NCBI GenBank assembly: GCA_028291285.1
Contig: JAQGIJ010000188.1
Location: forward strand, 1-15,297
Origin: Phenylobacterium sp.
GTDB taxonomy: Bacteria > Pseudomonadota > Alphaproteobacteria > Caulobacterales > Caulobacteraceae
Direction of reading: 5' to 3'
DNA: 15,297 nt
Shown: piece after piece, positions 6,935 through 13,529 of the stretch
Layout of the letters: the number at the start of each line of letters is the position of its first letter
Position numbering within the stretch: position 1 is the stretch's first letter
Program-made: the position numbers and the translations under genes
Notes under the pieces: model-generated
Seen by the model: the letters and a program-made list of their open reading frames with translations, nothing else
Databases searched by the model: none
Told to the model about the DNA's origin: nothing

Positions 6935-7038
6935 GGCTTCCGGCGGCCAGGACCCGCGCCTCGACGTGGGCGCCCCGCGCGTGGCATCCTGCCCGCAGAA
7001 GGCGGAGATCCGCCCGCGACCCAGGGAGGCGCAGGACC

Positions 7039-7635
7039 ATGACCCAGGAAACCCTCGAACGGGCGACCTTCAAGACCATGGCGGAGAGCAGCGCGGAGGA
7101 CTGGCGGCGCATCCTGGGCGCGGCCAAGGAATTCCAGGGCGGCCATGCCGACCGGGTGCTCGAACAGATGCGCCGGCTCGGCGGGGACAGCGGCGGCTTC
7201 GCCGTCGACCGGCTGGAGCACAGCCTGCAGACCGCCACCCGCGCGCATCAGGACGGCCGCGACGAGGAATACGTGGTCTGCGCCCTGCTGCACGACATCG
7301 GCGACCTGATGTGCCCCACCAACCACGCCGACATGGCCGCGGCCATGCTCAAGCCTTACGTCTCGGAGCGGAACCACTGGATGGTGGCCAACCACACCGT
7401 CTTCCAGGGCTACTACTACTTCCATCACCTCGGCGCGGACCGAAACCTGCGGGAGCAGTTCCGCAGCCATCCGGACTTCGACTACACGGCCGAGTTCTGC
7501 GCCAAGTACGACCAGAACAGCTTCGATCCCGGCTTCGCCTCGATGCCGCTGGAGGCCTTCGAGCCGATGCTGCGGCGGGTCCTCGCCCAACCCAAGCGCC
7601 CGTCCGCCTACCGCGCGGCGCAGGCGGCGGAGTAG
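7039..7635 (+). CDS. HD-domain protein, candidate mixed-valence diiron oxygenase (PhnZ/TmpB-like)
   Basis: This 198-residue single-domain protein has histidines and aspartates in the order H61 (RLEHSL), H85-D86 (LLHDIGD), H96 (TNHADM), H119 (ANHTVF) and D158 (KYDQNSF). An H...HD...H...H...D set of six ligands is what PhnZ, TmpB and related HD oxygenases use for a mixed-valence diiron site. One-metal HD phosphohydrolases need only H...HD...D. The conserved FQGYYYFHHLGADRN stretch (122-136) and the YDQNSFDP motif (157-164) mark an uncharacterised subgroup usually labelled predicted HD phosphohydrolase. The residue four after H119 is Gln, where I recall PhnZ has a substrate-binding Lys, so a phosphonate substrate is not implied. 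The ribosome site AGGGAGG is 9 nt upstream. The gene is convergent with the long minus-strand operon. Confidence 0.8.
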   Translation: MTQETLERATFKTMAESSAEDWRRILGAAKEFQGGHADRVLEQMRRLGGDSGGFAVDRLEHSLQTATRAHQDGRDEEYVVCALLHDIGDLMCPTNHADMAAAMLKPYVSERNHWMVANHTVFQGYYYFHHLGADRNLREQFRSHPDFDYTAEFCAKYDQNSFDPGFASMPLEAFEPMLRRVLAQPKRPSAYRAAQAAE

Positions 7636-7668
7636 AGCGGCGGCCAATGCCGAGACGGAGGGGGCGTC

Positions 7669-8751
7669 TTACCCCTTCGCCTTCAACGCCGGCGGCGGGT
7701 TGTTCAGCGGGTCGGAGCGCTCGATGTAGACCTGGCCCACCTCGCCGTCCCATTCGCAGGGGCCGAAGTTCAGCACGTACATCAGGCCCGGGCCGTCGAG
7801 GTCCTTGCCCACCGCCAGCCGCTTCTGCATCGAGGTCCAGATCGAGCGGCGGGTCTGCATGGCGAGCTTCGCCTCGCCGCCGTCCCACCGCAGGTGGATC
7901 GGCAAGGTCTCGCCCGACATCTGCAGGCTGGTGAGCCTGGGCGGGTTCAGCACCTCGGCCTGGTGGAAGGTCCCGTCGGGATCGACCACGCACCCGCCCT
8001 CCAGGGTGATCACCCCGTCGGGGCGCCAGTAGCTGGAGAAAATGAAGGCGCGGTCGCTGGGGAACAGGCAGCCGGCGATCACATGGCCGCCCCAGGGCTC
8101 GCCGGTGTTGCCGCCTCGCGGGCCGCGCGAGTGGTCGCGCCAGCCCGTGCCCTCGATCGGGTAGTCCTTGTCCTGGACGCGCACGGTCCCGCGCGCCCGG
8201 TAGAGTTGCTCGTAGTGCTCCTTGGCCCAGCTCTGGCTGGTCATCTCGCCCTTGCCGCCCTTGGCGTGGGCCGACGTGTGGGCGTCCCAGACCGGCGTCA
8301 CGCACTCGATGTCGAGGTCGATCACCAGCCGGCGGCGCAGGGAATCCGGCGCCAGTCCCTTCTGCATGTCGGCGTCGGCGACGTGCTGGGCGAAGCCGTC
8401 GAAGGTGACCTTCCAGCGACGGAAGGGCTCGATGCACTGGAAGGCGAGATTGGCGCCCGCCGGCTTCTTCTCCTGCGGGGTGCGGTAGTAGGCCCACATG
8501 GTGAGCAGGCCCTCGCCCTCGGGCAGGCTGACCAGCACCCGGTCCTCCCACATGTCCCACTCGTTGGGGACGCTGCCCAGGTGCAGCCAGAACCCGAGGT
8601 CGCTCGTCGGATCGTAGAGGGCGAACAGCAGGTTCTCCGCCCAGAAGGGCTCGGCCGGCCTCTCGGCGACGACGGCCTCCTTCTCGGGCTCCAGGCCGCT
8701 GGAGAGGTCGCGCGGGCGCACGGCGCGGCGGTCGTCGATGGTCTCGCTCAT
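7669..8751 (-). CDS. CrtC/AttH-like lipocalin-fold protein (DUF7064 type), unknown function
   Basis: This 360-residue protein is last in the eight-gene minus-strand operon. It has two beta-rich halves. The first begins around NLLFALYDPTSDLGFWLHLG (40-59) and includes NEWDMWEDRV. The second has the motif GTGWRDHSRGPR followed by a GGHVIAGCLFPS segment. The GxGxxDHxxGxR pattern recalls CrtC (hydroxyneurosporene synthase) and AttH proteins, a duplicated lipocalin-like fold that binds hydrophobic polyisoprenoids. Proteins of this type in catabolic clusters are commonly labelled DUF7064/DUF7065. It has no signal peptide. The start at 8751 overlaps the epoxide hydrolase stop as ATGA, with GGAG 8 nt upstream, so translation is probably coupled. 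A role as hydratase or carrier for a hydrophobic pathway intermediate is an inference. Confidence 0.7.
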   Translation of the reverse strand: MSETIDDRRAVRPRDLSSGLEPEKEAVVAERPAEPFWAENLLFALYDPTSDLGFWLHLGSVPNEWDMWEDRVLVSLPEGEGLLTMWAYYRTPQEKKPAGANLAFQCIEPFRRWKVTFDGFAQHVADADMQKGLAPDSLRRRLVIDLDIECVTPVWDAHTSAHAKGGKGEMTSQSWAKEHYEQLYRARGTVRVQDKDYPIEGTGWRDHSRGPRGGNTGEPWGGHVIAGCLFPSDRAFIFSSYWRPDGVITLEGGCVVDPDGTFHQAEVLNPPRLTSLQMSGETLPIHLRWDGGEAKLAMQTRRSIWTSMQKRLAVGKDLDGPGLMYVLNFGPCEWDGEVGQVYIERSDPLNNPPPALKAKG

Positions 8752-9926
8752 GAGGCGGTCTCCAGCTTGCGGCGGAAGGTGCGGATGTCGTTGGCGAGCA
8801 CCTCGGGGTGCTCCATCCCCGGGAAGTGGCCGCCCGCGCTCGCGCGGGTGATGTGGATCATGTCGTAGGCGCGCCTCAGGAGCGCGTCCGGCGGCGGCAC
8901 GGCGATGTCCTCGGGGAACAGGCAGAAGCCGGTGGGCAGGGCGCAGCGCTCGCCGGGCGGCAGGATGAAGCCGCTGCGGTCCACCAGATAGCGGTACATC
9001 CAGCTCGCCGCGTGGCTGTCGCCCAGCCAGTAGAACATGATGTTGGAGATCAGGTGGTCCAGGTCGAAGGGCGGATCCCGCTCCTGGCCCTTGATCGTCC
9101 AGTCGTGGAACTTCTCCAGGATCCAGGCGGCGATGCCGGCCGGCGAGTCCGTCATGGCGTAGGCGAGGCTCAGCGGCTTGAAGCCATGCGCCTGCTGATA
9201 GGCGGTCTCGCCCGCCTGTCGCGCGGCCATGCGCTCCATGTGCGCGGCTTCCTCCGGCGTGAGCGGCTCGGTCCCGACGGAGGCGGCGTTCTGCAGCACG
9301 GCGGTGTTCAGGTGCAGACCGAGCAGGCCCGGCGCCTTGTCGACCCCCATCCAGGAGCTGACCACCGCGCCCCAGTCGCCGCCGTGGGCCATGTAGCGTT
9401 CGAAGCCGAAGCCTTCGCGCATCATCTGCGCCCACAGGCGGCCAACCTCGCGCGGGGAGATCGGGCCCGCGGGCGCCTCGGAGAAGCCGCAGCCGGGCAG
9501 GCTCGGCACGACCACCGTGAAGGCCTCCGCCTCGTTGCCGCCGAACCACTCCGGGTGGGCCAGCGGCGCCACCATGTCCAGCAGCTCGATCGGCGAGCCC
9601 GGCCAGCCGTGGGTCATGACCAGCGGCATCGGGTTGGGCCCGCTGCCGCGCTCGACGAAGGCGTGGATGCGCATGCCGCCGAGCAGGATCCGGTACTGCT
9701 CCAGGCTGTTGAGCCGCGCCTCCCAGGCCCGCCAGTCGTAGCCGTCGCGCCAGCGGTCCACGACCTTGGCCATGAACGGCAGGCTGGTCCCCATGGCCCA
9801 ATCGGGGCCGGCGGCGGGCCTCGGCCAGCGGGTCCGGGCGAGCCGCTCGCGAAGGTCGGCCAGCACCTCGTCGGGCACGGAGATACGGAAGCGTTCTGCG
9901 CTGATCGCGCCGGTCGCGCCGTCCAT
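8748..9926 (-). CDS. Epoxide hydrolase, microsomal type (EHN domain plus alpha/beta hydrolase)
   Basis: This 392-residue protein has an N-terminal EHN domain (about 9-110, beginning FRISVPDEVLADLRERLARTRWP). An alpha/beta-hydrolase fold follows. HGWPGS at 106-111 is the oxyanion-hole motif. D184 in GGDWG is the nucleophile that forms the alkyl-enzyme ester. The charge-relay acid is probably D340 or E339 in FPED, and H367 in GGHFPGMEHP is the catalytic base. A lid tyrosine is likely near 311 (MYRYLVD). The domain order and length match microsomal and juvenile-hormone epoxide hydrolases. It opens an epoxide to a vicinal diol in the cytoplasm; a P450 product is an attractive substrate. It starts 39 nt after the phosphotransferase and overlaps the next gene by 4 nt. 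Confidence 0.92.
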   Translation of the reverse strand: MDGATGAISAERFRISVPDEVLADLRERLARTRWPRPAAGPDWAMGTSLPFMAKVVDRWRDGYDWRAWEARLNSLEQYRILLGGMRIHAFVERGSGPNPMPLVMTHGWPGSPIELLDMVAPLAHPEWFGGNEAEAFTVVVPSLPGCGFSEAPAGPISPREVGRLWAQMMREGFGFERYMAHGGDWGAVVSSWMGVDKAPGLLGLHLNTAVLQNAASVGTEPLTPEEAAHMERMAARQAGETAYQQAHGFKPLSLAYAMTDSPAGIAAWILEKFHDWTIKGQERDPPFDLDHLISNIMFYWLGDSHAASWMYRYLVDRSGFILPPGERCALPTGFCLFPEDIAVPPPDALLRRAYDMIHITRASAGGHFPGMEHPEVLANDIRTFRRKLETAS

Positions 9927-9965
9927 GGCCTGCCTCCTCTTCGATGGGCCCCGTCAGGCCAGTCT

Positions 9966-11108
9966 TCAATCGTTCCAGCCGCTCCAGCGGGATTCCAGCG
10001 GTCCGGCGCTGGGGGCGTCGAGCAGCCCCGCGAGCCATTCCATCTCGCCGTGATCGGAGAGCGAGGCGGCCTGCTCGGCCGTGATCTGGCCCGTCGCCTG
10101 CAGCATCGCGGGCAGCCGCACCATGACCAGGCGCGAGCGCAGGGCGTTCAGCACCAGGTGCCAGTCGAGGTTCTCGGCCGGGCGGCCCGCCAGCTCCTGC
10201 CAGAGCGCCACCGTCTCGCGCGGCGTGCCCAGTCCCGCCGGCCGCGGGATCCCGCGGCCGGCGGTGTAGTTCTGGTCCATCAGGGTCCACCAGGCGAGGT
10301 CGCACTCGGCGCCCGCCAGCGAGACCATGTCCCAGTCGAGGACCGCGGCGCAGCGGGTCCCCTGGTAGATGATGTTGGGCATCCGGCTGTCGCCCCAGGA
10401 GAGCCCCGGCGGCGGGTTCTTCGGCAGGTTGTCGACCAACCACTGCGAGGCCTTGCCGACGATCGGGAAGCGCGTCCCGCCGCACCACTCGGCGTAGTTC
10501 AGCCAGTGCCTCAGCTCCTGCTCCAGGCCGTCGGCGCCCAGGTGCGGCCGCTCTAGGAAGGCGAACTTGCGGTGATCGAGCCGGTGCAGCCGGGCCATCA
10601 CGTCCACCGTGTCGCGCCACATCTCGCGCCGCTCGTCGGCGGACAGATCCACCACCCAGCCGGTGTCGTAGAAGTTCGGATTGTCCGAGGGCACGCGGCC
10701 CGCGACCCGTTCCATGACGAAGAAGGGATGGCCGAACAGGCCCGGGTCCGGCTCGAAGCCGACGACCGGCGGGGAGGGGATCTCCGGCTCGCGGCTCAGC
10801 ACCTCGTACATGCGGTAGTGGGTGTGGACGTCCATGCCCAGGAAGAGGTGCTCGCTGGCGCCCACCCGCACGACGTAGCCGACCTCGGTGGGTGCGCCCG
10901 CGATGTTGCGCACAGCCTCGACCAGCAGGGTCTCGTTGGCCACCCCGGCGCCCGTGGGCAGCCGCAGGCTCAGCACCTCCAGGTCGGCCGCGTCCGGCAC
11001 GTGGCGGCGCAGCCAGGCCTCGATGCCCGGACGGACGGCGTCCAGGTCGCGCAGCTGCAGCTTGGTGGGGATCTGCACCCGGTTCGAGGTCGAGACTTCG
11101 ACCGCCAT
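9966..11108 (-). CDS. Phosphotransferase family protein (APH/choline-kinase fold)
   Basis: This 380-residue protein has a small-molecule kinase fold. The catalytic loop is LSWGDSRMPNIIY, with D240 as catalytic base and N245 as metal ligand; the usual His before Gly-Asp is Trp here. The metal-binding Asp of the DFG-like position is D258 in VLDWDMVSLAGAECDLAW. The N-lobe nucleotide region is around 48-85, with Arg81 in YVVRVG as in many members of this family. A catabolic operon position argues against antibiotic resistance. Relatives include LvaA of Pseudomonas putida and the kinase domain of ACAD10/11, which phosphorylate 4-hydroxyacyl-CoA so that the hydroxyl can be removed. By analogy it may phosphorylate a hydroxylated CoA intermediate, but that is inference. 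The ribosome site is GGAGGAAG upstream of ATG 11108. The gap to DUF35 is 59 nt. Confidence 0.85.
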   Translation of the reverse strand: MAVEVSTSNRVQIPTKLQLRDLDAVRPGIEAWLRRHVPDAADLEVLSLRLPTGAGVANETLLVEAVRNIAGAPTEVGYVVRVGASEHLFLGMDVHTHYRMYEVLSREPEIPSPPVVGFEPDPGLFGHPFFVMERVAGRVPSDNPNFYDTGWVVDLSADERREMWRDTVDVMARLHRLDHRKFAFLERPHLGADGLEQELRHWLNYAEWCGGTRFPIVGKASQWLVDNLPKNPPPGLSWGDSRMPNIIYQGTRCAAVLDWDMVSLAGAECDLAWWTLMDQNYTAGRGIPRPAGLGTPRETVALWQELAGRPAENLDWHLVLNALRSRLVMVRLPAMLQATGQITAEQAASLSDHGEMEWLAGLLDAPSAGPLESRWSGWND

Positions 11109-11167
11109 CCTCGCTTCCTCCAGTTGCGCCGCCCCGTCTTTCGCGCGGGTGTCGGCAGATGGCCCGC

Positions 11168-11605
11168 TCAGACGGCGCGGAACACCGGGATCCTATAGTC
11201 GCCGCCGGCCAGCGGCTCGATGGAGACCTTCACCGGCATGCCCACCCGCACCTCCTCGGCCGTGAGGTCGGGGATCCGGCTCGGGATGCGCACGTGCGGC
11301 GCCTCCTCCGGCGTCACCAGGGCGATCACGTAGGGCAGCAGCTCGTCGAAGCCGGGCGCCACCTTCCGGTGCTCGACGATGTAGGTGTAGATGCTTCCCC
11401 GCCCGGAGAGCGGCTCCATGGCCAGCTCGCCCGCGCAGTGGCGGCAGCGGGCGATCATCGGGAACTGCCAGGCCCGGCAGTCCTCGCATCTCTGGATCGC
11501 CAGCTGGCCCTTGGCCAGGTGGTCCCAGAAGGGCTCGGAATCCAGCGAGGGCAGGGGCTGGGGCGGGGCTTCGACCGCTCTCGTCTTCAGCTCAGTCTCG
11601 GGCAT
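11168..11605 (-). CDS. DUF35 zinc-ribbon/OB-fold protein, partner of the thiolase-like protein
   Basis: This 145-residue protein has a rubredoxin-like zinc ribbon with four cysteines, C40, C43, C54 and C57 (CEDC and CRHC). An OB-fold follows from about residue 65, with GRGSIYTYIVEHR and PYVIALVTPEE. An N-terminal helix (about 20-38, SEPFWDHLAKGQLAIQRC) precedes the ribbon, as is typical. Such proteins form complexes with thiolase-fold enzymes and complete their acyl-CoA site. ChsH2 with Ltp2 is the known aldolase example, and archaeal acetyl-CoA acetyltransferase/HMG-CoA synthase is another. The gene begins inside the 3' end of the thiolase-like gene (14-nt overlap), with a GGAGG ribosome site inside that gene. 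This strongly suggests an obligate complex made in equal amounts. Confidence 0.92.
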   Translation of the reverse strand: MPETELKTRAVEAPPQPLPSLDSEPFWDHLAKGQLAIQRCEDCRAWQFPMIARCRHCAGELAMEPLSGRGSIYTYIVEHRKVAPGFDELLPYVIALVTPEEAPHVRIPSRIPDLTAEEVRVGMPVKVSIEPLAGGDYRIPVFRAV

Positions 11606-12740
11606 AGATCAGTCCTCCGCCGTAGGGGCCCGTGCCGGCGGTCACCAGGGCGAGTTCCGCGTCCGCGACCTGGCGCTCGCCCGCCTGGCGCCTGAGCTGC
11701 AGGACCGCCTCGTAATGGTGGTTGAGGCCGTGAATGTAGGCTTCGGACAGAAGCCCGCCGTGCGGGTTCATCACCACCTCGCCGCCGTAGCTGGCCTTGC
11801 CGGAGGCGTAGTAGTCGCCGCACTCGCCCTTGCCGCAGAAGCCGTAGTCCTCGACCGTGGCGATGGTCGTGTAGGTGAAGCAGTCGTACATGCAGGCGAG
11901 CTGCATGTCGGTGGGCTTGAGGCCCGTCTTCTCCCAGAGCCTCGGGGCCACCTTCGCCGAATAGAGCGCCGTCAGGTCCGGCCATTGGTCGGTGTGCGGG
12001 CTCATGAAGCTCTCCTGGCCCAGCATGCGGACCGGTTGCTGCTTCAGGTCGGCCGCCCGCTCGCGGGTGGTGACCAGCAGCGCGCAGGCCCCGTCAGCCT
12101 CCAGCGCGCAGTCGTAGAGCCGGAAGGGATCGTAGATGAACCGCGACGCCATGTAGGCGTCCATGTCGAGAGGGGTCCGCGCGATCGCCGCCTCGTTCTT
12201 CACCGCGTGGGCGCGGGTGACGATGGCGACGTGGCCGAGGTCCTCGTAGGTCGTGCCGTACTCGTGCATGTGCCGGCGGCAGTACATGCCGAACCACTGG
12301 CCCGGCGCGAGGTAGCCGTGCGGGCCGCCGTACTGGCCGTCGCCGGGCGCCTCGACCTTGCCCTCGAAGGTGCCGAACCGCTTGCCCGAACGGCTGTTGA
12401 GCGAGCGGTAGACGAGGGCTGCGTCGCAGGCCCCGCTCTCGACCATGTGCACCGCGGTCGCGACGGCGAGGGTGACGACGTTGCCGCCGCCGACGATGTC
12501 GAGCGGCACGCGAAGACCGTCGAGGCCGAGCTGGTAGCCCACCTCCGCCGAGCTCACCGAATCCGCCACGGCGAAGTTGACGATGCCGTCCACCTCGGAA
12601 GCCGCCATGCCGGCGTCGTCCAGCGCAGCGCGGCAGGCGTCAACCGCCAGGCGGCCAGTCGTGCGGCCGGAGTTGCGGCTGTAGTCGGTCCGACCGATGC
12701 CCGCGATCACCGCCTCGCGCGGCGTGCGCTTCTCCGCCAT
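11592..12740 (-). CDS. Thiolase-fold protein without nucleophilic Cys (SCP2/Ltp type), likely acyl-CoA aldolase
   Basis: This 382-residue thiolase-superfamily protein has two halves: the first runs from about EAVIAGIGRTDYS (9-21), the second has MYDCFTYTTIATVEDYGF (284-301). At the position of the thiolase nucleophilic Cys it reads DIVGGGNVVTLA (81-92), with glycines at 84-86 and no Cys. A GHGG-like NPHGGLLSEAYIHG (325-338) is present. The C-terminal CxG is replaced by GTGPYGGG (369-376). It therefore cannot be a classical beta-ketothiolase. Ltp2 of steroid side-chain degradation is a retro-aldolase that relies on active-site tyrosines; Tyr285 is a candidate equivalent. It starts at 12740 with GGGGAGG 5 nt upstream; a longer frame to 12944 overlaps the SDR gene and was rejected. 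It is co-translated with the DUF35 partner. Confidence 0.88.
   Translation of the reverse strand: MAEKRTPREAVIAGIGRTDYSRNSGRTTGRLAVDACRAALDDAGMAASEVDGIVNFAVADSVSSAEVGYQLGLDGLRVPLDIVGGGNVVTLAVATAVHMVESGACDAALVYRSLNSRSGKRFGTFEGKVEAPGDGQYGGPHGYLAPGQWFGMYCRRHMHEYGTTYEDLGHVAIVTRAHAVKNEAAIARTPLDMDAYMASRFIYDPFRLYDCALEADGACALLVTTRERAADLKQQPVRMLGQESFMSPHTDQWPDLTALYSAKVAPRLWEKTGLKPTDMQLACMYDCFTYTTIATVEDYGFCGKGECGDYYASGKASYGGEVVMNPHGGLLSEAYIHGLNHHYEAVLQLRRQAGERQVADAELALVTAGTGPYGGGLIYARD
11614..11618 (-). promoter_or_regulatory. Ribosome binding site embedded in the thiolase-like gene
   Basis: GGAGG on the minus strand lies 8 nt before the DUF35 ATG. It is also part of the glycine codons near the thiolase-like C-terminus. 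The overlap couples translation of the two subunits. Confidence 0.6.
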
Positions 12741-12772
12741 GTCGCCTCCCCGGCGTTCTCTTTGTTCAAGTC

Positions 12773-13528
12773 CTAAGCAAACGCCCGTAGCTCGACGAAG
12801 TCGAGGTTTGCTTCGCGCGGCAGGCGCAACATCTGCACAAGCATCGCCGCCATGGTCTCCGGCGAGACCGCGGCGGTGGCGACCGACGCCTGCCCGGAGG
12901 CCTGCACCGCGGCGTAGAAGGCCTCCATCCGCTGCGGGTCCCACCCCGCGCCGAGGCTGCTGCCCGAAACCTGGCCGGAGCGCAGCACGGTCACACGGAT
13001 GCGATCGGGCTGCAGTTCGGTGCGCAGGCCCGTCGACAGGTTCTCCAGCGCCGCCTTGGTGGCCGCGTAGAGGGTCAGGTAGGGGAAGGGCAGGCGCACG
13101 GATTCCGAGGAGACGTTGACGATATCGCCGCCGCCGGCCTCGCGCAGAAGCGGGATCGCGTCACGGATGCAGTAGATCGGGCCGGCCAGGTTGGCGTCGA
13201 TCTCGGCGCGGATCTCCTCGTCGGTGGACTCCTCGATCTTGTGCAGCAGGCAGGCGGCGGCGTTGTTGACGAGGCCGTGCAATTGGCCGTGGCGGGCGCC
13301 GATCTCCTGGAAGGCGGCGCGCACCTGGTCGGCGCGGCCGATGTCGCAGGGGATCGCAAGGGCGCCTTCGATCTCGCGGCCGGCCGCCTCCAGCTCCGGC
13401 GAGGGCCGGGCGAGCAGAACGACCTTGGCGCCCTCGTCGGCGAGCGCGCGGGCGAACCGGAGCCCCATGCCCTTGGAGGCTCCGGTAATGGCGTAGACGC
13501 GGCCCGCGAGGGCCTCGAGTGCGCCCAT
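12773..13528 (-). CDS. Short-chain dehydrogenase/reductase (SDR)
   Basis: This 251-residue classical SDR has the cofactor motif TGASKGMG at 15-22. A basic residue after strand 2 (ARPSPE, 40-45) suggests NADP(H) as well as NAD. D62 (PCDIG) contacts the adenine. The structural motif is NNAA (88-91) instead of the common NNAG. The catalytic residues are S141, Y154 and K158 (YAATK). It would oxidise or reduce an alcohol/ketone of the pathway compound, plausibly the alcohol made by the P450 just upstream. Its ATG follows the P450 stop codon by one base, so the two are almost certainly translated together. The thiolase-like gene starts 32 nt downstream. Substrate specificity cannot be read. Confidence 0.9.
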   Translation of the reverse strand: MGALEALAGRVYAITGASKGMGLRFARALADEGAKVVLLARPSPELEAAGREIEGALAIPCDIGRADQVRAAFQEIGARHGQLHGLVNNAAACLLHKIEESTDEEIRAEIDANLAGPIYCIRDAIPLLREAGGGDIVNVSSESVRLPFPYLTLYAATKAALENLSTGLRTELQPDRIRVTVLRSGQVSGSSLGAGWDPQRMEAFYAAVQASGQASVATAAVSPETMAAMLVQMLRLPREANLDFVELRAFA

Positions 13529-13529
13529 C

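Noticed and set aside
7652..7670. Short inverted repeat AGACG/CGTCT at the convergent HD-protein and CrtC-like gene ends
   Set aside because: A 5-bp stem with a purine loop overlapping a stop codon is too weak to call a terminator, and it has no T-run.
8808..10556. A 582-codon open frame on the plus strand, antisense to the operon
   Set aside because: It is the opposite-strand shadow of the epoxide hydrolase and phosphotransferase genes. Its translation is rich in Arg, Ala, Gly, Gln and His with no recognisable motif, as expected from high-GC third-position bias.
7669..10620. One continuous 983-codon minus-strand frame ending with the CrtC-like protein
   Set aside because: Only the last 360 codons have family-like sequence. 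The upstream part is an out-of-frame reading of the hydrolase and kinase genes, which are well supported in their own frames. It is not a fusion protein.
9966..11108. Aminoglycoside resistance gene
   Set aside because: Although the fold is APH-like, the WGDSRMPN loop, length and catabolic operon context fit the general phosphotransferase family rather than a resistance enzyme. No mobile element is nearby.
12741..12944. N-terminal extension of the thiolase-like protein to 12944
   Set aside because: It would overlap the end of the SDR gene by about 170 bp, and its residues are Gly/Ala/Arg-rich without homology. A strong GGGGAGG site marks the start at 12740.
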